Below are positions 1 to 9,037 of a DNA stretch of 49,822 nucleotides, one piece after another. Origin of the DNA: Flavobacteriaceae bacterium (GTDB taxonomy: Bacteria; Bacteroidota; Bacteroidia; Flavobacteriales; Flavobacteriaceae); NCBI GenBank assembly GCA_023262245.1, contig JALRDC010000117.1, positions 1 to 49,822 of the forward strand. The letters run 5' to 3'. Numbering within the stretch: the first letter of the stretch is position 1; each line of letters begins with the position of its first letter. The translations under genes were made by a program, and so were the position numbers. The notes below the pieces were generated by a model. That model did no database searches, was not told where the DNA came from, and saw only the letters and a program-made list of their open reading frames with translations.

Positions 1-761
1 GAATTGTTGGAGAAACCGGTGGTAAAGATTTCATCATTGCGCATCCTTCTTCAAAACCAAAAGAAGTAGCAACGGGAATCCTACGAGGCGCATTTGAATT
101 TCAAGGGCAAAAATGTTCCGCAGCCTCTCGTGTTTATCTACCACAATCCATAGCAGATGCTGTTATAACAGAGGTAAAAGCTGAATTGAAAACCATCCGT
201 ATGGGTTCGCCTGCAGATTTTAAAAACTTTGTAACTGCCGTTATACACAAAGGAGCTTATGATCGATTGGTTCAAGCTATAGAGCAAGTGAAAAAAGATG
301 CTGACGCAGAGCTAATTGCGGGAGGTAATTATGATGATTCTAAAGGATATTTTATAGAACCTACTGTAGTGGTTACTACCAATCCACAATACGATACTAT
401 GGTAAGAGAATTATTTGGTCCACTAGTAACTCTTTATATTTATCCTGATAAAGAATGGAGTAGCACCCTAGAACTGGTCGATCAAACTTCAGAATATGCA
501 CTCACTGGAGCCGTCTATTCACAAGATCGTTATGCCCTAGAAGAGGCTGTAAACGCTTTAGAAAACAGTGCTGGAAATTTTTATATCAATGACAAACCCA
601 CCGGAGCTGTTGTTGGCCAACAACCTTTTGGAGGTGCTAGAGGTTCCGGCACAAATGACAAAGCAGGATCCGCTTCCAATCTTTTGCGTTGGGTGTCTCC
701 TAGACTGATTAAAGAAACATTTGTTCCCGCATCAGATTATCGATATCCTTTTTTAGGCTAA
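1..761 (+). CDS. pruA: 1-pyrroline-5-carboxylate dehydrogenase, 3' part
   Basis: The 5' end lies outside the window. The open frame is entered at base 3 and encodes the last 252 residues. The enzyme oxidises glutamate-5-semialdehyde/P5C to glutamate with NAD+, the last step of proline breakdown in the cytoplasm. Visible are the ETGGK segment, the catalytic cysteine in FQGQKCSAASR (about bases 100-130), the ELFGPLV motif and the C-terminal PFGGARGSGTNDK motif, all typical of the P5CDH branch of aldehyde dehydrogenases. A TTG inside the frame (base 186) is not a start, because the catalytic cysteine is encoded upstream of it. The next gene on the same strand starts about 70 bases later. Confidence 0.95.
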   Translation, partial: IVGETGGKDFIIAHPSSKPKEVATGILRGAFEFQGQKCSAASRVYLPQSIADAVITEVKAELKTIRMGSPADFKNFVTAVIHKGAYDRLVQAIEQVKKDADAELIAGGNYDDSKGYFIEPTVVVTTNPQYDTMVRELFGPLVTLYIYPDKEWSSTLELVDQTSEYALTGAVYSQDRYALEEAVNALENSAGNFYINDKPTGAVVGQQPFGGARGSGTNDKAGSASNLLRWVSPRLIKETFVPASDYRYPFLG

Positions 762-831
762 AAACTTAGGCTTTTAGTGTAACAATTGCCCGCTTCAGTT
801 CGTCTTAAAGATTGAATTAAAAACCCCAATC

Positions 832-1335
832 ATGAAAAAGGCAATTATCTTTTCGCTATTCCTACTAGCTGGCTCAATCTGTTTCGGCCAATCCATACTT
901 CATTCCGATGATGATGTAGCATATCGTGTTTATAAAGAATACGATAAAAATGGAAATCTCGTCCGCTACGACTCATCAAAAGTAGATAAAAGACCTGGTT
1001 TTATTCAAAAGTTTCATTTTAACTTTAGTTCCGATTCCCTCCCTTTTGTTGAGTTTAAATTCGATTCCTTGATGAATACTAAAAGAAACTTTCTCTATAA
1101 AGGAAATGATTTTTTAGATAGCATTATTTCTCATAAATACGCTCCTAGTTCCAGAATTCTTAAGTTAGACTCTTTGTTTGAGCACCTAACACCTAATGAT
1201 TTTTACCTTGAATTTGATTCTTCTGAAAAAAGCATGGATTCTATTTTGAACCATCACTTCAACAGAATGGAAGGTCTTTTTGAGAAGTATTTTAAAAAAG
1301 AAGAAGCTTTAAAAAAGAAAAAGACCGTACTCTAA
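832..1335 (+). CDS. secreted protein of unknown function
   Basis: A 167-residue protein with a clear Sec signal peptide (MKKAIIFSLFLLAGSICFG, cleavage likely just before QS). The rest is polar, rich in Phe, Asp, Ser and Lys, and ends in a basic KKEEALKKKK tail. I recognise no domain, and no function can be given. It is probably periplasmic or exported. Its stop codon overlaps the stop region of the convergent rsmG gene by four bases, and no terminator hairpin separates them. The ATG is the only start that gives the signal peptide. Confidence 0.75.
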   Translation: MKKAIIFSLFLLAGSICFGQSILHSDDDVAYRVYKEYDKNGNLVRYDSSKVDKRPGFIQKFHFNFSSDSLPFVEFKFDSLMNTKRNFLYKGNDFLDSIISHKYAPSSRILKLDSLFEHLTPNDFYLEFDSSEKSMDSILNHHFNRMEGLFEKYFKKEEALKKKKTVL

Positions 1336-1949
1336 AGCGGGAGGTGAACTACTTTTTTTGTCTCAAAAAAAGGATCTTCAAAAAAGCTTTGTAGCGCATA
1401 TTGCTTTGCGTTAGGAAATTCTTTTAATTCCGCTGACAAATCTCCTCCTTTGAGATAAAGTATCCCATTTTTGATTGAATGACGTTGTTCTTTTTTTATA
1501 TTTTTTGCCACCCAAGGCACAAAAGCTTCCATATGTGTAACAGCCCTGCTAACAACAAAATCAACTTTTTTTGAATAGTACTCCGCACGCATTTGTTTTG
1601 AAAAGACATTTTTCAATCCTAAAGCGGAACTAACTCCTTCTACCACTTTTATTTTTTTTCCAATACTGTCAATTAAATCAAACTGTGTATCAGGAAATAA
1701 AATTGCTAAAGGGATGCCCGGAAAACCTCCCCCCGTTCCTACATCAAGCACTTGAGTTTGCGGTTTAAATTGTATCGTTTTTGAAATTCCTAACGAATGT
1801 AAAACATGTCGTACATAAAAAGCATCCATATCTTTTCTAGAAATGACATTGATCTTAGCATTCCATTCTAAATACAATTTTAAAAGTGCCTCAAATTGAT
1901 TTTGTTGAGTCAAACTTAGGTTCGGAAAATATTTTAACAGTGTCTCCAA
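1332..1949 (-). CDS. rsmG: 16S rRNA (guanine-527 N7)-methyltransferase RsmG
   Basis: A 205-residue protein that N7-methylates G527 of 16S rRNA using S-adenosylmethionine. The SAM-binding glycine loop VLDVGTGGGFPG is at residues 67-78, followed by DSIGKK and VVSRAV, the usual order in RsmG/GidB. Length and N-terminus (KYFPNLS, then LYLEWNAKINVISRKD) fit the family. The start is TTG at 1949; the next methionine (residue 41) falls inside conserved sequence, so TTG is needed. It is transcribed divergently from the desaturase gene (70-base gap) and converges on the secreted-protein gene with a 4-base overlap. Confidence 0.93.
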   Translation of the reverse strand: METLLKYFPNLSLTQQNQFEALLKLYLEWNAKINVISRKDMDAFYVRHVLHSLGISKTIQFKPQTQVLDVGTGGGFPGIPLAILFPDTQFDLIDSIGKKIKVVEGVSSALGLKNVFSKQMRAEYYSKKVDFVVSRAVTHMEAFVPWVAKNIKKEQRHSIKNGILYLKGGDLSAELKEFPNAKQYALQSFFEDPFFETKKVVHLPL

Positions 1950-2018
1950 TAGGTTTTTTTCAATTTCAAAGGAATTAAAAGCAAATTTTAATTTATTTTA
2001 GCTTATCAATAAAATTCT

Positions 2019-3113
2019 ATGCAAGCTACACAAAGCCTTCGCTTTTCACGTAATGACTCCAAAAATTTTTTCAAAACTTTAAACCAAAGAGTCAACAACT
2101 ATTTTAAAGAGAATAAAATTCGAAAAACAGGAAACTGGAAACTTTACCTAAAGACCGTGGTCATGTTTTCGTTACTTCTTGCTCCCTATGTACTTATTTT
2201 TATTTTGGATATTAGCCTGTGGTATAAACTCCCCATGTGTATGCTTATGGGTATTGGAATGGCTGGGGTTGGGATGAATGTGATGCACGATGGCAATCAT
2301 GGTTCATTTTCTAAACACCCATGGGTAAACAAACTTATGGGAAGCAGTATTTATATTTTAGCAGGAAATGTTTTTAATTGGAAAATACAACATAATGTTT
2401 TACACCATACCTATACCAATATTCACGGACATGATGAAGATTTAGAAGCTGGGCGAATATTAAGATTTTCAAGACATGCTAAATGGTTTCCCCACCATAA
2501 ATTTCAACATTTATATTCTGTATTTCTCTATGGCTTATTAACCATTAATTGGGCGATTTTTTCTGATTTTCAACAAATGAAACGCTACACCGCAAGAAAA
2601 CTTTCTTATTTAAACAGCAAACGTCCAAGTCTCCAATGGATGGGTTTAGTGATTACTAAAATCATCTACTTTTCAATCTGGATTGTCATTCCAATGCTTT
2701 TTCTAAATGCACCTTGGTGGGCAATACTTATTGGATTTGTAGCCATGCATTATACCGCGGGATTGATTTTGAGTTTGGTCTTTCAACTTGCTCATGTTAT
2801 TGAAGATGCAGAAATGCCTGAACCTGATAAAACGGGCGCGATGAAAAATACTTGGGCCATTCACCAACTCCTAACCACTGTGAATTTTTCTACCAAAAAT
2901 AAATTTGTCAATTGGTTTACAGGAGGACTAAATCACCAAATAGAACATCATATTTTTCCTCATATTAGTCATGTCCACTATACCAAAATTGGAGCCATCG
3001 TTAAAAAAACCGCAAAAGAATTTAACCTTCCTTATAACGAATACAAAACAACACGAAGTGCCCTTTTTTCACACTTTAAGTTTTTAAAACAAATGGGAAT
3101 GCAACCCAGCTAA
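2019..3113 (+). CDS. membrane fatty acid (acyl-CoA/acyl-lipid) desaturase
   Basis: A 364-residue integral membrane di-iron desaturase. The three histidine boxes are HDGNH (90-94), HNVLHH (125-130) and HQIEHH (306-311). The box spacing and the hydrophobic pairs around residues 45-90 and 210-255 fit the family. The HQIEHH third box occurs in front-end (delta-5/6-like) and linoleoyl-CoA desaturase-type proteins, but no fused cytochrome b5 domain is present, so the electron donor must be separate. Likely role: adjusting membrane fluidity. The double-bond position cannot be told from sequence. The aspartate aminotransferase gene follows after 9 bases. Confidence 0.9.
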   Translation: MQATQSLRFSRNDSKNFFKTLNQRVNNYFKENKIRKTGNWKLYLKTVVMFSLLLAPYVLIFILDISLWYKLPMCMLMGIGMAGVGMNVMHDGNHGSFSKHPWVNKLMGSSIYILAGNVFNWKIQHNVLHHTYTNIHGHDEDLEAGRILRFSRHAKWFPHHKFQHLYSVFLYGLLTINWAIFSDFQQMKRYTARKLSYLNSKRPSLQWMGLVITKIIYFSIWIVIPMLFLNAPWWAILIGFVAMHYTAGLILSLVFQLAHVIEDAEMPEPDKTGAMKNTWAIHQLLTTVNFSTKNKFVNWFTGGLNHQIEHHIFPHISHVHYTKIGAIVKKTAKEFNLPYNEYKTTRSALFSHFKFLKQMGMQPS

Positions 3114-3122
3114 TATATTTTA

Positions 3123-4307
3123 ATGGATTTACTTTCAGCAAGAATAAACAGCCTTCCAGTTTCAGCTACCCTAGCTATGGCTGCCAAGGCAAGAGAGCTC
3201 AAAAATAGTGGGATAGACGTTATTGGATTGAGCTTAGGAGAACCCGATTTCAATACCCCAGAATTTATAAAAGACGCTGCTATACAAGCGGTTGAAGACA
3301 ATTGGAATTCTTACTCCCCTGTAGATGGTTATGCAGACCTTAAAGAGGCTATTTGCAATAAATTTAAAAGAGATAATAACGTAATTTACCAACCTTCTCA
3401 AATCGTAGTTTCAACTGGAGCCAAACAATCTATTGCAAATGTTTGTATGGTATTGTTAAACCCTGGAGACGAAGTCTTGCTTCCCGCTCCTTATTGGGTA
3501 AGTTACTCGGCTATTGCTACTCTTGCAGAAGCAAAATCAACCGTTATTCCTTCTTCTATTGAAACTGATTTTAAAATCACTCCTGAGCAACTGGAGGCAG
3601 CTATAACCCCCAAAACAAAGCTAGTGATTTTTAACTCACCCAACAATCCCAGCGGAACAATTTATACCGAGGAGGAATACCGCGCTTTAGGAAACGTTTT
3701 GAAAAAATATCCTGATATTTTCATTCTGTCAGACGAAATATATGAACATATCAATTATGGTACACCGCATTTTAGCATTGCAGCCATCCCTGAACTTTAT
3801 GATCGAACCATTACGGTTAATGGGGTTGCCAAGGCCTTTGCTATGACCGGATGGCGTATTGGGTACATAGGTGCTCCGGAATGGTTGGCAAAAGCCTGTA
3901 ATAAAATGCAAGGTCAAATTACTTCAGGGGCCAATTGTATCGCTCAAAGAGCAACAATTGCTGCTCTAGATGCTCCTGTAAGCAATATTCAATATATGAT
4001 TGATGAGTTTGCCAAACGAAGAGAAATCATTATTGGGTTGTTAAAAGCCATTCCTGGTATTCAAATTAATCAACCCCAAGGGGCCTTTTATGTTTTCCCA
4101 GACGTTTCCTACTATTTTGGAAAAACACTAAAAGGTAAAAAAATTGAAAACGCTTCAGATTTTGCCTTATATCTTTTGGAAGAAGCACATGTGGCAACTG
4201 TTACCGGAGATGCATTCGGAAATGGAGACTGTATTAGAATCTCCTATGCAGCCTCAGAAGAAAACATTAGGAATGCAATAGATCGAATTGCTAAGGCACT
4301 CCAATAG
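3123..4307 (+). CDS. aspartate aminotransferase (class I PLP enzyme)
   Basis: A 394-residue fold-type I aminotransferase that interconverts aspartate/2-oxoglutarate and oxaloacetate/glutamate. Visible are the start LPVSATLAMAAKARELK, SLGEPDF, the PLP-contact region FNSPNNPSGT, and the Schiff-base lysine K237 in NGVAKAFAMTGWRIGY, which is the type I-gamma AspAT pattern. Length is normal. It starts 9 bases after the desaturase stop and may be co-transcribed with it. Some family members have prephenate or aromatic side activity. The assignment to AspAT rests on overall resemblance. Confidence 0.88.
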   Translation: MDLLSARINSLPVSATLAMAAKARELKNSGIDVIGLSLGEPDFNTPEFIKDAAIQAVEDNWNSYSPVDGYADLKEAICNKFKRDNNVIYQPSQIVVSTGAKQSIANVCMVLLNPGDEVLLPAPYWVSYSAIATLAEAKSTVIPSSIETDFKITPEQLEAAITPKTKLVIFNSPNNPSGTIYTEEEYRALGNVLKKYPDIFILSDEIYEHINYGTPHFSIAAIPELYDRTITVNGVAKAFAMTGWRIGYIGAPEWLAKACNKMQGQITSGANCIAQRATIAALDAPVSNIQYMIDEFAKRREIIIGLLKAIPGIQINQPQGAFYVFPDVSYYFGKTLKGKKIENASDFALYLLEEAHVATVTGDAFGNGDCIRISYAASEENIRNAIDRIAKALQ

Positions 4308-4338
4308 TTTTCCTCTGAGTATAAACCTTTTACTTTTG
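4308..4338 (+). promoter_or_regulatory. promoter of the Sua5 gene
   Basis: A perfect Bacteroidota -7 element TACTTTTG (4331-4338) is preceded, with a 19-base spacer, by TTTT (4308-4311), a near match to the -33 TTTG. Transcription would begin near 4344, giving a leader of only about 16 bases before the GTG start. Confidence 0.5.
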
Positions 4339-4359
4339 TTCATTCAATATGAATCCTAA

Positions 4360-5313
4360 GTGATTACAACAGATTTAAACTTAGTAAAAAAAGCACTCAT
4401 AGAAGGGGAGCTCGTTGCTATTCCTACAGAAACGGTCTATGGTCTCGCAGCTAATGCGTTTAAGGCAACTTGCGTTGATAAGATCTTTGAATTAAAACAA
4501 CGCCCTGCAAACAATCCTTTGATTGTGCATATTCCTAGTCTCGAATTTCTGTCTCAAGTAGCATGTGAGATCCCTGAGATTGCAAAACGTTTAGCAACTG
4601 CTTTTTGGCCTGGCCCGCTAACTTTAGTTTTAAAAAAACAAGTAGTCATTCCAGATCGGGTAACAGCTGGGAGGGATACGGTAGGCATTCGCATCCCTAA
4701 GCATCCCCTGGCCTTAAAACTCTTGCAACAACTCGATTTTCCGCTTGCTGCGCCCAGTGCCAATCCCTTTAGTGCTATTAGCCCTACAACTGCGGTTCAT
4801 GTTCACAATGCTTTTCAAGATAAATTAAAATTTATACTAGACGGGGGACCCTGTGAACGAGGATTGGAATCTACTATCATCGGATTTGAAAATGATCAAG
4901 CGGTTCTTTATCGGCATGGAGCGATAAGTCTAGAAGCTATAGAAGAGGTTGTCGGAAAAATACCTGTCAAAAACAACAATGAAGAAAACCCTGAGGCTCC
5001 GGGTATGCTTTCCAAACACTACGCACCTAAAACACCTATTTTACTTAGTAAAGAAATAGCAAAAGAGGTGAAAAATCATAGTTCCAAAAAACTAGGTCTA
5101 TTATTGTTTAAGGATTCGCAAGGTTTGGATAAGCTGCATCAGGTCAAAGTTTTATCGCTAAAAGGAGATCTAAAAGAAGCTGCAAAAAAATTATATACCT
5201 CACTTCATCAATTAGATCAATTGGATCTTGACTTAATCCTAACGGAATACTTTCCTGAAAATGATCTAGGAAGAACCATAAATGATCGTTTAAAAAGAGC
5301 CGTTAAAAAATAG
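4360..5313 (+). CDS. L-threonylcarbamoyladenylate synthase, Sua5 type
   Basis: A 317-residue cytoplasmic enzyme that makes threonylcarbamoyl-AMP from threonine, bicarbonate and ATP for t6A modification of tRNA. The N-terminal YrdC domain has VAIPTETVYGLA, KQRPANNPLIVHI and PSANPF. The C-terminal Sua5 domain (about 210-317) follows a linker with APGMLSKHYAP, so this is the long form. The start is GTG, which fits the family N-terminus (ITTDLNLVKKAL). A four-codon ATG mini-ORF at 4349-4363 ends in a TGA that overlaps this GTG (GTGA). It has its own promoter-like element. Confidence 0.92.
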   Translation: MITTDLNLVKKALIEGELVAIPTETVYGLAANAFKATCVDKIFELKQRPANNPLIVHIPSLEFLSQVACEIPEIAKRLATAFWPGPLTLVLKKQVVIPDRVTAGRDTVGIRIPKHPLALKLLQQLDFPLAAPSANPFSAISPTTAVHVHNAFQDKLKFILDGGPCERGLESTIIGFENDQAVLYRHGAISLEAIEEVVGKIPVKNNNEENPEAPGMLSKHYAPKTPILLSKEIAKEVKNHSSKKLGLLLFKDSQGLDKLHQVKVLSLKGDLKEAAKKLYTSLHQLDQLDLDLILTEYFPENDLGRTINDRLKRAVKK

Positions 5314-5337
5314 TCCTAAAGCGGGGGAAATCTTTTG

Positions 5338-5913
5338 CTAACTTTTATTTTTTAACTCTTGATAATATTTAGCAACTGCAAGGTTGTGCCAAGGAACAAC
5401 AACAAAGACACCTACAATAAAAAAAAGCAAACCCAAAAGGTAATAAGGTATGAAACGAAGGTGGAGTACAAACAATTCCATTTTATTCCCCTCCATTTGT
5501 TTCCAACTCATTTCCATGGCATCGCTAAATGACATCTCTGTATTTTCAGCAAGTATGTAATAACTCATTGAAAATCCTAAACTTATGATAATTCCTGGAA
5601 TGATAAGAAACACAAGTCCTAAAAGTGTCAAAGCGTTGATGATAAAAAAAAGGAGTAAGGCATTGAGAAGCGGCTTAAACCCCTCAAAAAGATCAAAAAA
5701 TGAGGGGGTGCTTCCTTTGATAATCTTTAAAAAATACATGCAAAGCCCTAGTTGTAAGGGTCCTGCAATCAATAGGGAGAGTAACTCTCCATAAGTATTT
5801 AGCTCTGAAGGAACGGCTATCAATAATCCATAAACCAAACAAACACCTGTTGATAACGCCCAAAAGGGTTTTAATTCATTTAGGGCTTTTTTCATCAGAG
5901 TGGATAAGTCCAT
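5338..5913 (-). CDS. DUF975-like integral membrane protein
   Basis: A 191-residue, very hydrophobic protein with about five membrane segments (roughly residues 18-35, 42-62, 82-110, 112-125 and 152-175). The amphipathic stretch SFSDAMEMSWKQMEGNKMELFVL, followed by a membrane pair and VPWHNLAVAKYYQELK, resembles the DUF975 / GPDPase-membrane-domain type proteins, which lack a firm function. It is convergent with the Sua5 gene and lies 16 bases downstream of the DAHP synthase gene's region in divergent-free order (same strand, upstream in transcription is aro operon). It may therefore be the last gene of the aromatic operon by position only. Confidence 0.6.
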   Translation of the reverse strand: MDLSTLMKKALNELKPFWALSTGVCLVYGLLIAVPSELNTYGELLSLLIAGPLQLGLCMYFLKIIKGSTPSFFDLFEGFKPLLNALLLFFIINALTLLGLVFLIIPGIIISLGFSMSYYILAENTEMSFSDAMEMSWKQMEGNKMELFVLHLRFIPYYLLGLLFFIVGVFVVVPWHNLAVAKYYQELKNKS

Positions 5914-5929
5914 AAATTTAATTTTAAGA

Positions 5930-7012
5930 TTATGAATTCAATATTTTTTCTTGCTGATTGATAGACTCCTGGTGAATAGCTTTAAACACTCTAAGTATAA
6001 ATTCTTCAGATAATTTGCGCTCTTGTCCTTCAAGTATCATCCTGCCTAAGATTTCATTCCAGCGCTTATTCTGAAGAACCGCTACGTTATTCTCCTTTTT
6101 TAACTTTCCGATTTGACCAGAAACTTGCATGCGCTTACCAAGTGTATCAAGCAGGGTTTGATCCATTACATCAATTTGAGCCCTTAGGTTATTCAATTCA
6201 TTTTGATAATTCTCTTCATTAGTCGTTTCTTTCCTTACTTTCAAATCTTTCATGATTTCAACTAAGCGTGTAGGGGTAACTTGTTGTGCTGCGTCACTCC
6301 ATGCGTTGTCAGGATCCCAATGGGACTCAATCATCAATCCATCAAAATTTAAATCAAGTGCTGCTTGTGAAACATCAAAAATCAGATCTCTTCTTCCTGA
6401 GATGTGTGAGGGATCACAAATCATAGGAAGGTCCGGAAACCTGTTCTTTACTTCTATGGCAATTTGCCATTCGGGAATGTTTCTGTATTTGGTTTTTTCA
6501 TAAGTAGAAAAACCTCTGTGTATTAAACCTAACTTTTTGATATTTGATGAATACAGACGCTCTACACCACCCAACCAGAGGGCCAAATCAGGGTTTACAG
6601 GATTTTTTACCAAGACAATTTTATCTGTTCCTTCTAAAGCATCTGCAATTTCTTGCATGATAAATGGACTAACAGTAGAACGCGCCCCGATCCATAAAAT
6701 ATCTATATCGTTTTCTAAAGCCAGTTTTACATGGTCTTTGTTTGCTACCTCGGTTGCGGTTAACAGCCCAGTCTCTTCTTTTACCTTTTTTAGCCAACCA
6801 AGACCAATAGCACCTACACCCTCAAACATCCCAGGGCGGGTTCTAGGTTTCCAAATTCCAGCGCGGTAAACCGTTACATCGGTATCTTTGAGTTCATGAG
6901 CAATTTTAAGTACTTGTTCTTCAGTTTCTGCGCTACAAGGACCTCCAATGACAAGGGGGTGATTTAATCCAAAGTCATCTAACCATTGGCGCATTTCTTT
7001 TTTGTTTTCCAT
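5930..7012 (-). CDS. bifunctional DAHP synthase / chorismate mutase (type II)
   Basis: About 360 residues with two domains. The N-terminal KDSA/AroG-like DAHP synthase (IGGPCSAETEEQ, WKPRTRPGMFEG, VKNPVNPD, CDPSHISGRR) condenses PEP and erythrose-4-phosphate. The C-terminal AroQ-type chorismate mutase (about the last 85 residues, LRAQIDVMDQTLLDTLGKRM) converts chorismate to prephenate. One polypeptide thus holds the first shikimate step and the branch-point step to Phe/Tyr. An ATG at 7045 would overlap tyrA by 20 bases. I prefer the ATG at 7012, 13 bases after the tyrA stop, where the protein would begin MENKKEMRQWL. It is the last aromatic gene of the operon. Confidence 0.93.
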   Translation of the reverse strand: MENKKEMRQWLDDFGLNHPLVIGGPCSAETEEQVLKIAHELKDTDVTVYRAGIWKPRTRPGMFEGVGAIGLGWLKKVKEETGLLTATEVANKDHVKLALENDIDILWIGARSTVSPFIMQEIADALEGTDKIVLVKNPVNPDLALWLGGVERLYSSNIKKLGLIHRGFSTYEKTKYRNIPEWQIAIEVKNRFPDLPMICDPSHISGRRDLIFDVSQAALDLNFDGLMIESHWDPDNAWSDAAQQVTPTRLVEIMKDLKVRKETTNEENYQNELNNLRAQIDVMDQTLLDTLGKRMQVSGQIGKLKKENNVAVLQNKRWNEILGRMILEGQERKLSEEFILRVFKAIHQESINQQEKILNS

Positions 7013-7025
7013 CTTTAAGGTATTT

Positions 7026-7889
7026 CTAGTTGTTATTGGTTTCATTAATTCCTGCCAAAATTGTTTTTATGGCATTTGTTTGTTCCATTTTTTTATTGAT
7101 CGCTTCGTAGTCGTTTTGTTCCATAAGAGATTTAAACTCTTGCAGATTTGCAATGTATTCCTCTAGTACTTCTAAAATATTATCTTGATTTTGTTTAAAA
7201 ATAGGCGTCCACATAGCTGGAGAGCTTTTTGCCAAACGTACGGTAGATTCAAAACCACTCCCCGCCATATTAAAAATAGTTCGTTCATCCTTTTCTTTTT
7301 CCATAACGGTTTTTCCTAGCATGAACGAAGAGATATGGGAGATATGGGATACATAGGCAATGTGTTTATCATGTTCTTTTGGATCCATTTCTTGGAGTTG
7401 CATTTCCATCTTATTGAACCATTGTACCGCCCATTCCAAAAGATCAGGTCTTGTTTTATGAGTTTCACATAAAATTTGCGCCTTGCCAGTATACAGGTTT
7501 TCAAAAGCAGCGGAGGGACCAGAAAATTCTGTTCCAGCGATGGGGTGTGTAGCTAAAAACTGATTGCGCTTTGGGTGTAATTCTAGCGTAGAACAAATCA
7601 TTGATTTTGTTGAACCTACATCTATTAGTAAGGCATTATCATTCATTTGATCTAGCAAGGAAATTACTCTTGTAACTGAAGCGTCAACGGGTATTGCTAG
7701 GAGGATGACATCCATAGCGGCATAATTTTGACTATTTAAAGTTTCATCTATGAGTTCCAATTCCAAAGCCTGGACTAAATGAGCACGCTTTTGGTCTTCA
7801 CCATACAAACGGATGTTGTTCAAATGTTTTCTAGCAGCCAATGCAAATGAACCGCCTATTAATCCCAAGCCTATAAATCCTATATTCAT
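7026..7889 (-). CDS. tyrA: prephenate dehydrogenase
   Basis: A 287-residue NAD(P)-dependent enzyme that turns prephenate into 4-hydroxyphenylpyruvate for tyrosine. The Rossmann loop GFIGLGLIGGSFA is at the N-terminus. The catalytic region has THPIAGTEFSGP and the later conserved HDKHIAYVSHISHISSF. It has no fused chorismate mutase or ACT domain, since the mutase sits on the DAHP synthase encoded next. Its start overlaps the upstream aminotransferase gene by 4 bases, indicating translational coupling. Confidence 0.93.
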   Translation of the reverse strand: MNIGFIGLGLIGGSFALAARKHLNNIRLYGEDQKRAHLVQALELELIDETLNSQNYAAMDVILLAIPVDASVTRVISLLDQMNDNALLIDVGSTKSMICSTLELHPKRNQFLATHPIAGTEFSGPSAAFENLYTGKAQILCETHKTRPDLLEWAVQWFNKMEMQLQEMDPKEHDKHIAYVSHISHISSFMLGKTVMEKEKDERTIFNMAGSGFESTVRLAKSSPAMWTPIFKQNQDNILEVLEEYIANLQEFKSLMEQNDYEAINKKMEQTNAIKTILAGINETNNN

Positions 7890-9037
7890 GATTCAAAACG
7901 TTTTATTGCTTCCTCTATGGTCGTTTCCGGAACACAGAGTGAAAATCGGATGTAGCCGGCACCTCCATTTCCAAAGATAGTCCCTGGAGTGATGAAGACA
8001 TGCTGCTCTTGTAAGATTTTATCAATAAAGGCTTCCGAATCTAAATTTTTCTCAGGAAGCTTTGCCCAAAGAAAGAGTCCTACACTTTCGGGTTCTATCT
8101 TCACGCCTAATTTGTTTGCCAATTCTTCCATTCGAGACCTTCTTCTTTGATAGATTTCGTTCAGTTTTGAAAACCAATCTGGGGACATTTCTAAGGCTGC
8201 TATGGCTCCTTGCTGAAGTCCGTAAAACATTCCCGAGTCCATATTGCTTTTCACTTTTAAAACTTCTTTTAAAACTGCTGCTTTACCAGAAAGCATTCCA
8301 ACACGCCAGCCTGCCATATTAAAAGACTTACTTAATGAATTCAATTCTACTGTTACTTCTTTTGCTCCTGGACGTGAAAGGATACTTTGAGGTTTTTGAG
8401 TCAATACAAAACTATAAGGATTGTCATTAACCAATAAAATATCACGCTCTTTTGCCCAGGCAATTAACCGATCAAAGGTTTCGATTTTTGCATCGGCTCC
8501 AGTTGGCATATGGGGATAATTTAACCACATGATTTTTACCTTAGAGGTATCCATCGCTTCCAAGGACTTAAAATCGGGTTGCCAGCGAGTTTGGGCTTCT
8601 AAATCATAAAGTACAACTTCCGCTTCCATCAACTGAGTTACGGAAGCATAAGTGGGATATCCAGGGTTGGGAATTAATACTTGATCTCCAGGGTTTAAAA
8701 AGGCCATAGAAATGTGCATGATGCCTTCTTTTGAACCCATCAATGGAAGTACTTCGTTTTGGTAATCTAAATCTACATTATAATGTTTTTTATAAAAACT
8801 ACTGATTGCCGCTCTTAATTCAGGAATTCCCTGATAGCTTTGATACATATGTGCCTTAGGATGGTTTAGTGCTTGCCTTAAGCTTTCAATTACCTTTGGA
8901 TGGGGCTGTAGGTCTGGACTGCCAATTCCCATATTGATTACCGGATGACCCGCTTTAATCATTTGGGCTACTTCTCTAAGTTTTCGAGAAAAATAGTATT
9001 CTTGGACACTCGCTAAACGGTTTGCAGTTGCTTTCAT
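7886..9037 (-). CDS. class I/II aminotransferase of the aromatic operon
   Basis: A 383-residue fold-type I PLP enzyme with the Schiff-base lysine in ELNSLSKSFNMAGWRVGM, NYPHMPTGA as substrate/PLP loop and NDNPYS as the Asp-Tyr contact. It resembles the LL-DAP / aspartate-type branch. Its place between pheA and tyrA, with 4-base overlaps at both ends, implies that it transaminates phenylpyruvate and 4-hydroxyphenylpyruvate to Phe and Tyr. That substrate assignment is inference from context. Confidence 0.88.
   Translation of the reverse strand: MKATANRLASVQEYYFSRKLREVAQMIKAGHPVINMGIGSPDLQPHPKVIESLRQALNHPKAHMYQSYQGIPELRAAISSFYKKHYNVDLDYQNEVLPLMGSKEGIMHISMAFLNPGDQVLIPNPGYPTYASVTQLMEAEVVLYDLEAQTRWQPDFKSLEAMDTSKVKIMWLNYPHMPTGADAKIETFDRLIAWAKERDILLVNDNPYSFVLTQKPQSILSRPGAKEVTVELNSLSKSFNMAGWRVGMLSGKAAVLKEVLKVKSNMDSGMFYGLQQGAIAALEMSPDWFSKLNEIYQRRRSRMEELANKLGVKIEPESVGLFLWAKLPEKNLDSEAFIDKILQEQHVFITPGTIFGNGGAGYIRFSLCVPETTIEEAIKRFES

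Noticed and set aside
186..188. TTG at 186 as the start of a short aldehyde dehydrogenase
   Set aside because: The same frame runs on to the window edge and encodes the catalytic cysteine region upstream, so the gene is simply cut by the window.
1329..1335. Four-base convergent overlaps (here and at 13248-13251) as signs of antisense control
   Set aside because: Such short tail overlaps are common in compact bacterial genomes and need no regulatory explanation.
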